A stretch of 45,217 nt of DNA from an uncultured Clostridia bacterium (lineage in GTDB: Bacteria; Bacillota; Clostridia; UBA1381): assembly GCA_947626135.1 (NCBI GenBank), contig CANQQZ010000017.1:1-45217 (forward strand), in the 5' to 3' direction. Positions 7,701 to 19,813 of this stretch are shown one piece after another. The notes under the pieces were generated by a model. That model was not told the DNA's origin. It made no database searches and saw only the letters and a program-made list of their open reading frames with translations. The translations under genes and the position numbers were made by a program. Within the stretch, counting starts at the first letter, position 1. Every line of letters begins with the position of its first letter.

Positions 7701-9262
7701 TCGGCGAGAAGAAAATAGACTATACAATCACGGATTCCGAGACGGGAGCGGATATCGCGTCGGGAACGGTTAACAAATCCCTTAGCCCTAACGCTCTCAA
7801 TTCGCTTACCTTTGTTTCGTGGACAAACGGAGCGACCGCGTATATGGACAACATATCCGTCGTTAATTACGATGAAAACGCGGCAGTACCGACCGTGTCT
7901 CCGACTGCTCCGCCGACCACATCGCCGACTTCGTCTCCGACCGCTCCGCCGACCGTGTCTCCGGCTGCGTCGCCGACACCGTCCGCGCCGCCTGCGGTTG
8001 AAATTCCGAAATTCAATATAGAAAACCGTATCGGAGGAAAAGATGTATCAATCACGACGGGAACCGACGGCGCGGAAATTCACTATACCACCGACGGCAG
8101 CGTTCCAACGGCGGATTCGGAATTGTACGTGTCCCCGATCAGGCTGACCGAATCGAAGGTTATAAAGGCGATAGCCGTAAAGGAAGGAATGAGCAACAGC
8201 ATTGCCGCGAGCGCGAGTGTGACGGTAAATAAGACCGAAGCTCCCGTTTCGAGTCATCGGGATACCGAGAATGTGCCGATAGGAACGGTTATCACGCTCA
8301 ATTCCAAAACGGACGGAGCGATGATTTATTATACCGACGACGGTACCGATCCCGCGTATGAGGAAACCGGCTCGACAAAACGGTATAACGGCTCGATTGT
8401 TATAGACAGAGACATGGTGATTAAAGCCGTGGCGGTAAGGCTCGGTGATTTGCCGAGTGATATATATGAAATTTCATATTCCGTTTCCCGTCCGGTACGG
8501 CCCGAGACGGTGACAGTCTCGGTCGGTACGGCGACAGCCAAAGCCGGCGACGAGATCGCTCTGCCGGTATATTTGTTCGCCGATGAAAATGCGTCCTACA
8601 CAAGCTTTATTATGAGGTTCAAATATAACGAGGAGGTGTTCAATTTCAGCGGACCGGCTGTCGGCGACCATTTGGATAAAACGCCGCTGTCAGGCAGCTC
8701 CGGAGGAATGACGGAGGTTAGTCTGCCGACCTGCTCAATAACACCGAACGGCGAGCTGTTCACGCTTAATTTTAAGGCGGAGGCAAGTGCGCTGGACAAC
8801 GATTATCCGGTAGAGATCGAGTATGTTCAGCTTAATGGCGACGACAGCATTAACGTTGAAAAGATAAACGGCACGATTACGCTTAAGGGCTCGGTGAACT
8901 CAAATCTGTCCGCATCGATTGACAGCACTGCCGTTACGGACGCGGACGGAAACACCATAGACGAGGACAGCGACATAAGCGGAGACGTTGTAGCGAACGT
9001 GACCGTGGACGGAGTTGAGGGAATGCCGGAAAATCAGACGTCGGTTAAGACGAATATTATTCTCGCGGTATACGGCAAAAACGGCAGCCTTATAACGGTG
9101 TCGCAGTCGGAGGCGGATTTGACCGACGCCACGTCGGTATTCAGCGCGGCTGTAAGCATACCGGAGGGAGCGGACGTAGGCTCGGTCAAGCTGATGATTT
9201 GGAACAGCCTGAGCGATATGGCTCCGATCGTTCCGGTCACATCGCTTATATCCCGGACATAA
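4742..9262 (+). CDS. Secreted PL11 rhamnogalacturonan lyase with LamG-like, chitobiase-C and cohesin-like domains
   Basis: 1506 residues. A signal peptide (KR, hydrophobic core, ASA-G near residue 27) exports it. Residues about 30-660 match family PL11 (YesW/YesX), which cleaves the rhamnogalacturonan-I backbone of pectin by beta-elimination: an N-terminal fibronectin-like part, then a beta-propeller with Ca2+-binding repeats such as DLDGDGEYEI, DFNLDGKAEL and DVDGDGKDEF. After it come a MucBP-like region (about 685-840), a LamG/CBM-like sandwich (843-1042), a Pro/Thr/Ser linker (1047-1085), two chitobiase C-terminal repeats (each with the HYTTDGS/YYTDDGT signature, about 1090-1250), a cohesin-like domain (about 1255-1385; VGTATAKAGDEIALPV opening) and a C-terminal domain I do not recognise. 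There is no SLH or LPXTG anchor. Single-gene unit with its own promoter and terminator. Confidence 0.93.
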   Translation: MKRMLKTFFCIAAIMAVSVIGISASAGEPVQMEYLDRGTVAVKTTGGVYLSWRLLGTEDYDTAFDVYRDGTRITTVSDSTNYTDGGGTAGSKYTVVPAGADASAGKAVTVNANSYFDIPIQLPASETITSPAGANVGTFPFSVSDCSTADLDGDGEYEIITKMVSSEHDVGSPGDGVQSLSGTVRFNAYKLDGTRMWEQDINLGKNVYSSAHTVQFLAYDFNLDGKAELICQTSLGSTDGQGRYVSHAAKTDVDIQAYTDDDNASAEYRGEWGPITQGEEFLTVFNGETGEAIDTIDFPTARVGNGASFGDESGNRSNRFTASVAYLDGKKPYAVYLRGYYFGKNGKQRCGISGTSFDGEKLSVDYRFDTEKGQPGYYDGAYQYVGNGNHNCAVADVDGDGKDEFLTGALCMEVKDDNSFKPRWCTFMEHGDALHLGDYDPSHTGMEFFTVHEDGGPNAITGTPINFGMSVIDADSGSIIKHWDSPKDNGRGIMANIGAGGYYQITSANGGSYRADGKDKFTAGDYGMSMNFRVFWDGDTYDELLDGVRLTYWNGSKMTREVLPTNESFGAVNGTKANPSLQADILGDWREEIIYPTIASKTGSTALRVFMTTHETDHKLYTLMHDRAYRMQVSSEQTAYNQPPHIGYYISENKDEYDYREYADYIKTVHDGKTEVRSSTLPDSYDVDVDITINFKDEEGNVLKEPVTDKSIINQTYYAPDAYLADFGYRDNMCWRYKSGNDGLDTGNDPDASFEIDLVFSWVEAEISYEINAVDEQGNTIKTLKSGKARPGTETVTCFGDYGIIADGSCYVLADTSKNSVSFSPSADDKTRGITYKKVAGSGKEWDFEDGKTVFAPLNSHMVISNTSGGILTSAVNGAKAEKLVVGSDSSGASANDKNGLEGLGVANLDLSGYSENKTAISFDSYIVGSGRMMLSLLNTGLAGNWDEGWFQIGWTKRSNVETYYIQRDAYPGCADKWVHVSYNVDFGEKKIDYTITDSETGADIASGTVNKSLSPNALNSLTFVSWTNGATAYMDNISVVNYDENAAVPTVSPTAPPTTSPTSSPTAPPTVSPAASPTPSAPPAVEIPKFNIENRIGGKDVSITTGTDGAEIHYTTDGSVPTADSELYVSPIRLTESKVIKAIAVKEGMSNSIAASASVTVNKTEAPVSSHRDTENVPIGTVITLNSKTDGAMIYYTDDGTDPAYEETGSTKRYNGSIVIDRDMVIKAVAVRLGDLPSDIYEISYSVSRPVRPETVTVSVGTATAKAGDEIALPVYLFADENASYTSFIMRFKYNEEVFNFSGPAVGDHLDKTPLSGSSGGMTEVSLPTCSITPNGELFTLNFKAEASALDNDYPVEIEYVQLNGDDSINVEKINGTITLKGSVNSNLSASIDSTAVTDADGNTIDEDSDISGDVVANVTVDGVEGMPENQTSVKTNIILAVYGKNGSLITVSQSEADLTDATSVFSAAVSIPEGADVGSVKLMIWNSLSDMAPIVPVTSLISRT

Positions 9263-9285
9263 ACAACCGTATATTAATGATTCAG

Positions 9286-9310
9286 GGACACGGCTTTTGC
9301 CGTGTCCTTT
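9286..9310 (+). terminator. Terminator of the PL11 lyase gene
   Basis: GGACACGGC (9286-9294), TTTT loop, GCCGTGTCC (9299-9307), then TTT. A 9-bp perfect stem 23 bp after the stop codon. Confidence 0.85.
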
Positions 9311-9361
9311 GTGACGGCGCGGAATATGACGGCAAAACTTATTATATTTTCTTCCGTGATG

Positions 9362-9391
9362 TTGACATCCGCTGTGATTTTGTGGTATTAT
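9362..9391 (+). promoter_or_regulatory. Promoter of the V-ATPase operon
   Basis: Perfect TTGACA (9362-9367), 18-bp spacer, TATTAT (9386-9391) preceded by TGG (extended -10). The start expected near 9398 gives a leader of about 75 nt. Confidence 0.8.
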
Positions 9392-9473
9392 AGGGTAGAT
9401 GAATTGTAAATAATTGTATTATTTGCCTCTCGGAACAAATAATATAAATAAAAAAACGGGGAGGGCGAGAAAA

Positions 9474-9788
9474 GTGGCGAAGCAATCCATTATGCGCATC
9501 GCGGACGCGGAAAGGGAGGCGGAGCGCATAGAGGCGGAGGCGAAAGCCGAAGGCGAGAAAATACTGCGCGGCGCTCAGGACGAGGCGAGGCGCATTACGG
9601 AAAACGCGAAAATAAATGCGGGCAGAATTATAGAAGCGCGGGTGAGCGAGGCGAAGGCGAAGGCGGCGAATATAGAAAAGGACGCCGCATCCGACGCGCG
9701 TATGGGCGCGCAGACGCTCGCGAAGCAGGCTTCAAACGCCCGCGGCAAGGCGGTCAGCATGGTTATTGACACGCTTGTAAGCCGCTGA
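9474..9788 (+). CDS. V-type ATPase subunit G/H (peripheral stalk)
   Basis: 104 residues, almost entirely one Ala/Glu/Lys/Arg-rich coiled coil (IADAEREAERIEAEAKAEGE onward). With subunit E it forms the right-handed coiled-coil peripheral stalk that holds the catalytic head still against rotor torque. The GTG at 9474 is taken as the start because GGGGAGGG lies about 6 bp upstream; the frame is open further upstream, but that part covers the leader. It is the first gene of the nine-gene operon, the usual place for this subunit in clostridial ntp-type operons. Identification rests on length, composition and position, as coiled coils have little sequence signature. Confidence 0.85.
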   Translation: MAKQSIMRIADAEREAERIEAEAKAEGEKILRGAQDEARRITENAKINAGRIIEARVSEAKAKAANIEKDAASDARMGAQTLAKQASNARGKAVSMVIDTLVSR

Positions 9789-9824
9789 CGCGCGTTTTGA
9801 GTTAGATAAAGAAGGTGATTATTT

Positions 9825-12324
<2,500 letters not shown>

Positions 12325-12361
12325 ACAGGATTATCCCCGAATGTAAGGATGTGATAATACA

Positions 12362-12937
12362 TTGAACGGATTGGATAAGATTATAGAGGAAATCGCCGAC
12401 GACGCCCGCAGGGCGGCAGCGGAAACAACGGCTCAGGCGCGGGAAGCGGCAAAACGCATTACCGACCGCGCATCAGCGGACGCCGACGCCGTAGAAGCTC
12501 AGGCGCGGGAAAGAGCGGAGCTTGAATATAACCGCGTTATAACCCGCGCTCAATCCACCGGCGAAATCACAAAGAAAAGCGCTTTGCTCCGTGAAAAGCA
12601 GCAGATAATAGACGGAATTTTACACGATGCGCATATAAAGCTTGTGGGTCTGGACGACAAGGCGTATTTTGAGTTTATGACAAAGCTTCTCGATAAATAT
12701 GCGTCAAACGAAAAGGGCGAGCTGATTTTATCCGAAAAGGATTTATCGCGCGTCACGGATGAGTTTGCGGCGGCGGCTAAGGCAAAGGGTCTGACCGTTT
12801 CCGGAAAAACGCGCGCGATAGACGGCGGATTTATCCTCTCCTACGGAGATATAGAGGAAAACTGCTCGATCGAAGCGCTTATGGAATCGGAGCGCGACAG
12901 GCTGCACGACGCGGTTAACGGATTTTTGTTCGGATGA
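12362..12937 (+). CDS. ntpE: V-type ATPase subunit E (peripheral stalk)
   Basis: 191 residues: a long Ala/Arg/Glu-rich helix (residues 1-80) that pairs with subunit G/H, then a mixed alpha/beta C-terminal head (GGFILSYGDIEENCSIEALM) that grips the top of the catalytic head. The motif 'GGF-L--G-I--N-S' is the family hallmark. The start is TTG at 12362, with AAGGATGTGAT upstream. A 37-bp gap from the rotor gene contains no terminator. Confidence 0.93.
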   Translation: MNGLDKIIEEIADDARRAAAETTAQAREAAKRITDRASADADAVEAQARERAELEYNRVITRAQSTGEITKKSALLREKQQIIDGILHDAHIKLVGLDDKAYFEFMTKLLDKYASNEKGELILSEKDLSRVTDEFAAAAKAKGLTVSGKTRAIDGGFILSYGDIEENCSIEALMESERDRLHDAVNGFLFG

Positions 12938-12953
12938 CGAAAGGAGCGGGTAT

Positions 12954-13913
12954 ATGAAGGAATACACCTATAGCGTCGCCCGTGTTCGGGCGAAGGAAAC
13001 CGCGCTTCTGACCCGTCAGGATATTGACCAGCTTTTGAGCGCCGACGGTTATAATTCCGCTCTCAGACTGATACGCGACCGCGGCTACAGATCGCAGGAT
13101 AACGAGGGCGCGGAGGAAATTATCGCGTCGGCGGAACGGGATTTATGGGATTTTATCGCGGAAATTGCCGACGAGAATGTAGTCCGCATACTGCGTATTC
13201 CGATTGATTACCACAATATAAAGGCATCGGTCAAGGCGGCGTTTTCCGGTATAGACGGACATGATCTGCTGCTTGATAACGGTACGGCGGACAAGGATTT
13301 GATATATTCGAGTGTGCGCAGCCGGGAATACGGCGAGCTGGAAAATCACGTGCTCGAGCGTATATGCGAGGAGGCAATGACCCTGATACTGCGGACGCAG
13401 GACGGTCAGGCGTGCGATATATATGTTGATAACGCCATGCTTGCCGCCGTTGAAAACGAGGCGGAGGGCGGCGGAGATTTTATAAAAAGCTACGCTTCTC
13501 TTATGTGCGACACGTCGAATTTAAAGACGGCGTACCGCTGCGCCGCGTCCGGACGCGGTTTGCAATTTATTGAAAACGCGGTATACGACGGCGGAAGCTT
13601 AAATACAGGCGAGCTTGCAAAAGCCGCGGAGGGAGGAGTTAATTCTCTCTGCGAATATACGGAGACTACGAGGTACGCGGAGCTCGCGGAGCATATGAAG
13701 GCGGGCGCAGCCGCCCTTGAAAGGAGCTGCGACGATATGCTGATGCGCTTCATGGAGGGCGCTAAGTTCGACAGCTTCTCCGAAGCGCCGATTATCGCAT
13801 ATTATTACGCCAAGCGCACGGAAATAGACGCGGTTCGGCTGATACTTTCGGGTAAATTAAATCGTCTGGACGATAATATGATAAGAGAGAGGGTGCGCAG
13901 GACTTATGTATAA
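12954..13913 (+). CDS. ntpC: V-type ATPase subunit C/d (rotor-ring socket)
   Basis: 319 residues, all-helical, matching the AC39/NtpC family that caps the rotor ring and connects it to the central shaft. Family cues are the opening YTYSVARVRAKETALLTR, the mid-protein FIKSYASLMCDTSNLKTAYR ('D--NLK---R'), and the end IIAYYYAKRTEIDAVRLILS, the most conserved stretch in the family. AAAGGAGCGGGTAT lies just upstream of the ATG. Its stop overlaps the start of subunit F by 8 bp, indicating coupled translation. Confidence 0.94.
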   Translation: MKEYTYSVARVRAKETALLTRQDIDQLLSADGYNSALRLIRDRGYRSQDNEGAEEIIASAERDLWDFIAEIADENVVRILRIPIDYHNIKASVKAAFSGIDGHDLLLDNGTADKDLIYSSVRSREYGELENHVLERICEEAMTLILRTQDGQACDIYVDNAMLAAVENEAEGGGDFIKSYASLMCDTSNLKTAYRCAASGRGLQFIENAVYDGGSLNTGELAKAAEGGVNSLCEYTETTRYAELAEHMKAGAAALERSCDDMLMRFMEGAKFDSFSEAPIIAYYYAKRTEIDAVRLILSGKLNRLDDNMIRERVRRTYV

Positions 13914-14214
13914 AATGGCGGCGATGGGCGACAGAGCCTCCGTTTACGGCTTTGCCGCGCTCGGACTTGACACGTATTACGTCACAGAGGCGGACGAGGC
14001 GAAAAAGCTTATCAGACGGCTTGAAAACGAAGGCTGCGCTGTAATATATGTCACAGAGCAGCTCGCGGAGCTCATAAAGGATGAGCTTGCGAGGCTTAGT
14101 GAAGCGCCGCTTCCGGCGGTGATACCTATTCCGGGCGTATACGGAAACACGGGTATGGGCATGAAGGCGGTAAACGAATCGGTTATTAAAGCGGTCGGAA
14201 GCGATATTGTATAA
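13906..14214 (+). CDS. ntpG: V-type ATPase subunit F (central shaft)
   Basis: 102 residues with a Rossmann-like fold: MAAMGDRASVYGFAALGLDTYYV at the start is the 'GD---V-GF-L-G' pattern of the family, and VIPIPGVYGNTGMG is the conserved loop before the last helix. Subunit F sits beside subunit D in the shaft. It begins inside the end of subunit C; the ATG at 13906 has only a weak binding site (AGGACTT), and a second ATG nine bases on is possible. The name ntpG follows the E. hirae convention. Confidence 0.92.
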   Translation: MYKMAAMGDRASVYGFAALGLDTYYVTEADEAKKLIRRLENEGCAVIYVTEQLAELIKDELARLSEAPLPAVIPIPGVYGNTGMGMKAVNESVIKAVGSDIV

Positions 14215-14224
14215 GGAGTAGGCT

Positions 14225-15985
14225 ATGAGTAATGGAATAATAAAAAAGGTCGCGGGTCCTCTTGTAATCGCGGAGGGCATGAAGGACGCGAATATGTTCG
14301 ACGTTGTGCGCGTTTCAAAGGAGCGGCTTATAGGAGAAATAATTGAGATACACGGCGATCTCGCGTCGGTTCAGGTTTACGAGGAAACCTCGGGCTTGGG
14401 ACCCGGCGAGGAGGTCGTTTCGACAGGTATGCCGCTGTCCGTGGAGCTGGGACCGGGACTTATCGGCAGTATTTTTGACGGAATACAGCGTCCGTTGGAC
14501 GATATAATGAAAATTTCCGGTAATAATCTGGCGCGCGGAGTTGAGGTCGCGTCGTTAAAGCGCGATAAGGTATGGGAATTTAAACCGTCCGTTAAAAAGG
14601 GCGACAAGCTCTCGGGCGGCAGCGTTATAGGAACGGTGGAGGAAACGGAGATTGTAACGCATAAAATCCTTGTTCCCCCGAACGTTTTGGGAACGGTCGC
14701 GGAGATAAAATCCGGCAGCTTCAAGGTCGACGATATTGTTTGCGTACTCGATGACAACGGCAAAAAGCACGAGCTGTCGCTCATGCAGAAGTGGCCCGTG
14801 CGCGTGGGCAGACCGTATAAAAGCAAGCTGCCGCCGGATATGCCGCTTATTACGGGACAGCGCGTAATAGATACGCTGTTCCCCATAGCGAAGGGCGGCG
14901 TTGCGTCGGTGCCCGGCCCTTTCGGAAGCGGCAAGACGGTAGTTCAGCATCAGCTCGCGAAATGGGCGGAGGCTGATATAGTCGTGTACATCGGCTGCGG
15001 TGAGCGGGGAAATGAGATGACGGACGTTTTAAACGAATTCCCGGAGCTTGTTGACCCGAAAACGGGAAAGTCGCTTATGGAAAGAACGGTGCTTATAGCA
15101 AACACCTCCGATATGCCGGTTGCGGCGCGTGAGGCTTCTATATACACCGGGATTACTATAGCGGAATATTTCCGCGATATGGGCTATTCCGTAGCCCTGA
15201 TGGCGGACTCGACGTCAAGATGGGCGGAGGCTCTGAGAGAAATGTCGGGACGACTTGAGGAAATGCCCGGCGAGGAGGGCTATCCGGCGTATCTCGGCTC
15301 GCGTCTCGCGCAGTTTTATGAGCGCGCCGGACGCGTTACCGGTCTTAACGGCGAGGAGGGAGCGCTCTCTGTAATCGGCGCGGTATCTCCGCCGGGCGGA
15401 GATATTTCCGAGCCTGTTTCGCAGGCGACGTTAAGAATCGTAAAGGTATTCTGGGGACTTGATTCCGAGCTTGCGTACAAGCGTCATTTCCCGGCGATAA
15501 ACTGGCTGAATTCGTATTCGCTTTATACCGATACGGTCGAGGGATGGTTTGTAAAAAATGTCGCGTCCGATTGGATGGAATTAAGAGCCCGGCTTATGCT
15601 GCTTCTTCAGGAGGAGGCGGAGCTTGACGAGATCGTAAAGATGGTAGGTATGGACGCGTTATCACCCGCCGACAGAATGAAGCTCGAGGCGGCGCGGTCG
15701 ATACGCGAGGACTATCTTCATCAGAACGCGTTCCATGAGACGGACACCTACACGCCGCCCAAAAAGCAGTATTTAATGATGAAGCTTATTCTCGATTACT
15801 ATGACGTGTGCAGCGCGGCGATAGAGCAGGGAGCGGATGTGGAAGCTCTGTCAAGTCTGCCGGCGCGTGAGGACATAGGACGTTTCAAATATTTGCCGAT
15901 GGATGAAATTGACACGGGATATGAAAGAATAAACGCCGAATTAAAGCGGCAGACGGACGAAATAATTGCGGGGAGGGATGACTGA
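14225..15985 (+). CDS. ntpA: V-type ATPase catalytic subunit A
   Basis: 586 residues, the ATP-hydrolysing subunit. The P-loop GPFGSGKTV (about residues 230-238), the catalytic-Glu region [12 protein letters not shown] and the [20 protein letters not shown] segment are all intact. The 'non-homologous' insertion typical of A subunits (about residues 115-190) is present, which separates it from F-type beta subunits. C-terminal helices follow. The ATG at 14225 is preceded by AAGGAGTAGGCT. Its TGA overlaps the ATG of subunit B by one base. Confidence 0.97.
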   Translation: MSNGIIKKVAGPLVIAEGMKDANMFDVVRVSKERLIGEIIEIHGDLASVQVYEETSGLGPGEEVVSTGMPLSVELGPGLIGSIFDGIQRPLDDIMKISGNNLARGVEVASLKRDKVWEFKPSVKKGDKLSGGSVIGTVEETEIVTHKILVPPNVLGTVAEIKSGSFKVDDIVCVLDDNGKKHELSLMQKWPVRVGRPYKSKLPPDMPLITGQRVIDTLFPIAKGGVASVPGPFGSGKTVVQHQLAKWAEADIVVYIGCGERGNEMTDVLNEFPELVDPKTGKSLMERTVLIANTSDMPVAAREASIYTGITIAEYFRDMGYSVALMADSTSRWAEALREMSGRLEEMPGEEGYPAYLGSRLAQFYERAGRVTGLNGEEGALSVIGAVSPPGGDISEPVSQATLRIVKVFWGLDSELAYKRHFPAINWLNSYSLYTDTVEGWFVKNVASDWMELRARLMLLLQEEAELDEIVKMVGMDALSPADRMKLEAARSIREDYLHQNAFHETDTYTPPKKQYLMMKLILDYYDVCSAAIEQGADVEALSSLPAREDIGRFKYLPMDEIDTGYERINAELKRQTDEIIAGRDD

Positions 15986-17355
15986 TGCCCAGGGAATATA
16001 AAACGATTGAGGAGGTCGCGGGACCGCTTATGCTGGTGCGCGAGGTGTCGGGCGTAACGTATAACGAGCTTGGCGAGATAGAGCTTTCAAACGGAGAAAA
16101 GCGCCGCTGCAAGGTGCTTGAGGTGGACGGCTCGAACGCGCTTGTACAGCTGTTTGACAGCGCGACAGGTATCAATCCCGCCACATCGAAGGTGCGTTTT
16201 TCCGGACGCGTGATGGAGCTGGGCGTATCGGCAGATATGCTCTCGCGCGTATTTGACGGCTTGGGACGTCCCATAGATAACGGACCGGAGATCCTTCCCG
16301 AAAAGCGCATGGATATAAACGGACTTCCGATGAATCCGGCTGCGAGAAACTATCCGCAGGAATTTATACAGACGGGAGTAAGCGCGATAGACGGACTTAA
16401 CACTCTTGTACGCGGTCAGAAGCTCCCCATATTCTCGGCCTCCGGCTTGCCGCACGCGCAGCTTGCCGCGCAGATCGCGCGTCAGGCGAAGGTGCGCGGC
16501 ACTAACGAGCAGTTCGCGGTCGTGTTCGCGGCTTTGGGTATCACATATGAGGAGGCGGATTACTTTATCCAGTCCTTCCGGGAGACGGGCGCGATAGACA
16601 GAACGGTGCTGTTTATAAATCTGGCGAACGACCCGGCTGTCGAGCGTATAGCTACCCCGCGTATGGCATTGACGGCTGCCGAGTATCTGGCGTTCGAGCA
16701 GAATATGCACGTGCTTGTAATCATGACGGATATTACAAACTACGCCGACGCTCTCCGCGAGGTCTCGGCGGCGCGCAAGGAGGTCCCCTCCCGCCGCGGA
16801 TATCCGGGATACATGTATACAGACCTTGCAACGCTATATGAAAGAGCGGGCAGACAGCACGGCAAGAGCGGTTCTATTACGATGATTCCTATTCTGACCA
16901 TGCCGGAGGATGACAAAACGCATCCCATTCCGGACCTTACGGGATACATCACCGAGGGACAGATAATTCTTTCGCGCGAGCTGTACAGAAAGAATATCGC
17001 GCCGCCCATTGACGTTCTGCCGTCTCTGTCGCGTTTGAAGGATAAGGGTATAGGTGAGGGCAAGACCCGCGCCGACCACGCCGATACGATGAACCAGCTG
17101 TTCTCGGCTTACGCGCGCGGCAAGGACGCAAAGGAGCTGATGGTGATCTTAGGAGAGGCGGCGCTTACGGAAATCGATAAAAAATACGCGAAATTCGCGG
17201 ATGAATTTGAAAAGGAATACGTATCGCAGGGATATAACGTGAATCGTGATATCGAGGAAACGCTCGAGATTGGCTGGAGGCTGCTTCGTATTCTGCCGCG
17301 TTCGGAGCTCAAGCGAATAAAGGACGCGTATCTCGACGAATATTATGACGAATAA
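15985..17355 (+). CDS. ntpB: V-type ATPase regulatory subunit B
   Basis: 456 residues, the non-catalytic nucleotide-site partner of A. Instead of a P-loop it has [19 protein letters not shown], the known degenerate form in B subunits. [32 protein letters not shown] contributes the arginine finger (SRRGYPGY). A and B alternate three times in the head. It starts at the overlapping TGATG and ends 12 bp before subunit D. Confidence 0.97.
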   Translation: MPREYKTIEEVAGPLMLVREVSGVTYNELGEIELSNGEKRRCKVLEVDGSNALVQLFDSATGINPATSKVRFSGRVMELGVSADMLSRVFDGLGRPIDNGPEILPEKRMDINGLPMNPAARNYPQEFIQTGVSAIDGLNTLVRGQKLPIFSASGLPHAQLAAQIARQAKVRGTNEQFAVVFAALGITYEEADYFIQSFRETGAIDRTVLFINLANDPAVERIATPRMALTAAEYLAFEQNMHVLVIMTDITNYADALREVSAARKEVPSRRGYPGYMYTDLATLYERAGRQHGKSGSITMIPILTMPEDDKTHPIPDLTGYITEGQIILSRELYRKNIAPPIDVLPSLSRLKDKGIGEGKTRADHADTMNQLFSAYARGKDAKELMVILGEAALTEIDKKYAKFADEFEKEYVSQGYNVNRDIEETLEIGWRLLRILPRSELKRIKDAYLDEYYDE

Positions 17356-17367
17356 GGGGGAATCACG

Positions 17368-18036
17368 ATGCCGCAGACACAGGTAAACCCCACGCGCATG
17401 GAGCTGACGCGCTTAAAGAGAAAGCTTGTCACCGCGCGCCGCGGTCATAAGCTTCTCAAGGATAAGCGCGACGAGCTGATGCGCCGCTTTCTTGAGCTGG
17501 TAAAGGAGAATAAGGAGCTGCGCAAAGCGGTCGAGGAGGGAATAGCGGAAGCCAATAAAAACTTCGCGCTTGCCGAAGCCGTTATGGGCAGCGAGTCCGT
17601 GAAAACCGCTCTGCTCGCGCCGAAGCAGTCGGTATCCGTCGAGGCTTCGAGCAAAAACGTTATGAGCGTAAACGTGCCGGTTTTCGATTATAAGACGCGC
17701 ACAGCCGATAAGAGCGATATCTTTTCATATGGCTACGCGGCAACGTCGTCCGATTTGGATATGGCTGTATCCTCATTGTCGGAGGTATTCCCGCAGATGC
17801 TCAGGCTTGCCGAGGTTGAAAAATCGTGCGCGCTGATGGCGGCGGAAATTGAAAAGACGCGCCGCAGGGTCAACGCGCTTGAGCATGTCATGATCCCGGA
17901 TTATATGGAGAAGATACATTATATCAGCATGAAGCTTGATGAAAACGAGCGAAGCACACAAATAAGACTTTTAAAGGTTAAGGATATGATGCTTCAGAAA
18001 AATTTTGAGGCAAAGCATAAAAAAGAAAATTCATAA
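17368..18036 (+). CDS. ntpD: V-type ATPase subunit D (central shaft)
   Basis: 222 residues: two long helices (residues about 10-75 and 145-215) that form an antiparallel coiled coil, the rotating shaft inside the A3B3 head. The opening VNPTRMELTRLKRKLVTARRGHKLLKDKRDELM is the highly conserved N-terminal signature of the family, and RRRVNALEHVMIPDYMEKIHYI the C-terminal one. It is the last gene of the operon, followed by a terminator 4 bp after the stop. Confidence 0.96.
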   Translation: MPQTQVNPTRMELTRLKRKLVTARRGHKLLKDKRDELMRRFLELVKENKELRKAVEEGIAEANKNFALAEAVMGSESVKTALLAPKQSVSVEASSKNVMSVNVPVFDYKTRTADKSDIFSYGYAATSSDLDMAVSSLSEVFPQMLRLAEVEKSCALMAAEIEKTRRRVNALEHVMIPDYMEKIHYISMKLDENERSTQIRLLKVKDMMLQKNFEAKHKKENS

Positions 18037-18040
18037 ATCA

Positions 18041-18072
18041 AAAACCGCTGTTTTATATAAACAGCGGTTTTT
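18041..18072. terminator. Bidirectional terminator between V-ATPase operon and proS
   Basis: AAAACCGCTGTTT (18041-18053) pairs with AAACAGCGGTTTT (18059-18071) around a TATAT loop. The T and A ends suit both directions; it lies between the convergent ntpD and proS genes. Confidence 0.92.
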
Positions 18073-18076
18073 GGTT

Positions 18077-19783
18077 TTAAATGCTTGATTTTATAAATCC
18101 GATCACATCCGCCACGGCGGTATCGACAGGTTTATCCGCCGATTTTTCATCGGTGCGTTCCTTATATTCTACTATGCCTTCGCCGCATTTTTTGCCGATG
18201 ACTATTCTCACCGGAATGCCTATCAGGTCGGAGTCCTTGAATTTCACTCCCGGACGCTCGTCTCTGTCATCGAAAAGCGCCTCTATACCCGCGTCGAGAA
18301 GCCTTTTATAAATATCCTCAGCCATTTTCATCTGCTCGTCGTTTTTCGCGTTTACGGGTATGACAACCGCCTGATACGGCGCGATATTCGCGGGCCAGAT
18401 TATGCCGTTTTCGTCGTTGTTCTGCTCGATTGCCGCGGCGAGACAGCGCGTAACGCCGATGCCGTAGCAGCCCATGATAACCGTTTTTTCTTCGCCGGTT
18501 TCCGTCTGCGCCTTGAGCCCCAGCGCCTTGGAATATTTGGTGCCGAGCTTAAATATATGCCCGACCTCTATGCCCTGCGCCTGTTTTATCGGCTTGCCGC
18601 ATACGGGGCATTTGTCGCCCGCGGTGATCGTGCGTATGTCGGCTATAGTCTCCGGCGTGAAATCGCGTCCGAGATTTACGTTTTTATAGTGCATATCCGT
18701 CTCGTTCGCGCCGACAATGAAGTTCTTCATTAATTCAACTTCCTTATCGGCATAAACCGGTATTTCGAGCCCTACAGGTCCAGCGAAGCCGACCTCGGCG
18801 TGCGTTAATTCGCGTACCATAAACGGTTCAGCAAGCTCCAAATCGTCGTTGCAGCCGACGAGATTTTTGAGCTTGACCTCGTTAACGTCTCTGTCGCCGC
18901 GAACCATAGCCGCGATATATTTATCGTCCGCCTTGTAAAGTATCGTTTTCGCGAAATTGTACGGCTTTGCGCCCATAAATTCAACCAATTCCTCAATGGT
19001 ATGAACGTTGGGCGTGTGGATTTTCTCCATAGGCAAATCGCCGTCCGGGCAATCAGCCTCTGTCGGGATACATTCAGCCTTTTCAAAGTTCGCCGCGTAT
19101 CCGCAGTCGTCGCAGTATGCTATGCCGTCCTCGCCGACAGGCGATTTTACCATGAATTCCTGGCTTCCGCTGCCGCCCATTGCGCCGCTGTCTGCGTCCA
19201 CTATCGTGAAATCAAGCCCGAGGCGTGTAAATATGCGGCAGTACGCATCATACATCGCCTGATATGATTTATCAAGCCCCTCCTCGGTCAGATCAAAGCT
19301 GTACGCGTCCTTCATTACGAACTCACGGCTTCTTATCACGCCGAAGCGCGGTCTGCCCTCGTCGCGGTATTTGTGCTGTATCTGGTACAGCGTCATCGGA
19401 TATTCCTTGTATGAGCGCACGTTGTCTATAACCGTTTGCGTAAACAGCTCCTCGTGCGTCGGTCCGAGACAGAAATCGCGCTCGTAGCGGTCCTTCATTT
19501 TGAACATGCTCGCGCCGAACACCTCCCATCTGCCGGACTGCATATACGCCTCCGCCGGTAAAAGTGCGGGCATTAATAATTCCTGCGCGCCCGCTCTGTC
19601 CATTTCCTCACGGACTATCTGCTCGATCTTGCGTTCAACGCGCAGTCCGAGCGGCAGATACGAGTATATTCCCGACGAGAGCTTGCGTATCAAGCCGGCT
19701 CTGAGCATCAGCTTGTGGCTCGTTATTTCCGCTTCCGCGGGAACCTCCCTCAGAGTGGGCATAAGTAGTTTTGACATTCTCAT
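18077..19783 (-). CDS. proS: Prolyl-tRNA synthetase (bacterial type)
   Basis: 568 residues, the usual size for the bacterial ProS that carries an editing (INS/YbaK-like) domain between motifs 2 and 3. Class II motif 2 is seen around [17 protein letters not shown], motif 3 around [17 protein letters not shown], and the C-terminal anticodon-binding domain around [17 protein letters not shown]. The insert (about residues 225-395) would clear Ala-tRNA(Pro). It is downstream of argB with a 30-bp gap and no terminator, so it is likely co-transcribed with argC-argB. No T-box leader was seen before this gene. Confidence 0.97.
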   Translation of the reverse strand: MRMSKLLMPTLREVPAEAEITSHKLMLRAGLIRKLSSGIYSYLPLGLRVERKIEQIVREEMDRAGAQELLMPALLPAEAYMQSGRWEVFGASMFKMKDRYERDFCLGPTHEELFTQTVIDNVRSYKEYPMTLYQIQHKYRDEGRPRFGVIRSREFVMKDAYSFDLTEEGLDKSYQAMYDAYCRIFTRLGLDFTIVDADSGAMGGSGSQEFMVKSPVGEDGIAYCDDCGYAANFEKAECIPTEADCPDGDLPMEKIHTPNVHTIEELVEFMGAKPYNFAKTILYKADDKYIAAMVRGDRDVNEVKLKNLVGCNDDLELAEPFMVRELTHAEVGFAGPVGLEIPVYADKEVELMKNFIVGANETDMHYKNVNLGRDFTPETIADIRTITAGDKCPVCGKPIKQAQGIEVGHIFKLGTKYSKALGLKAQTETGEEKTVIMGCYGIGVTRCLAAAIEQNNDENGIIWPANIAPYQAVVIPVNAKNDEQMKMAEDIYKRLLDAGIEALFDDRDERPGVKFKDSDLIGIPVRIVIGKKCGEGIVEYKERTDEKSADKPVDTAVADVIGFIKSSI

Positions 19784-19813
19784 GGTTCATCAATCCTTTT
19801 CCGTAATATTTTA

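Noticed and set aside
7812..8021. Arg/Pro-rich small frame and short DNA repeats near the PL11 linker
   Set aside because: It is an alternative frame of the Pro/Thr/Ser linker; the repeated CCGAC/GTCTCCG units come from low-complexity codons and are not a CRISPR array.
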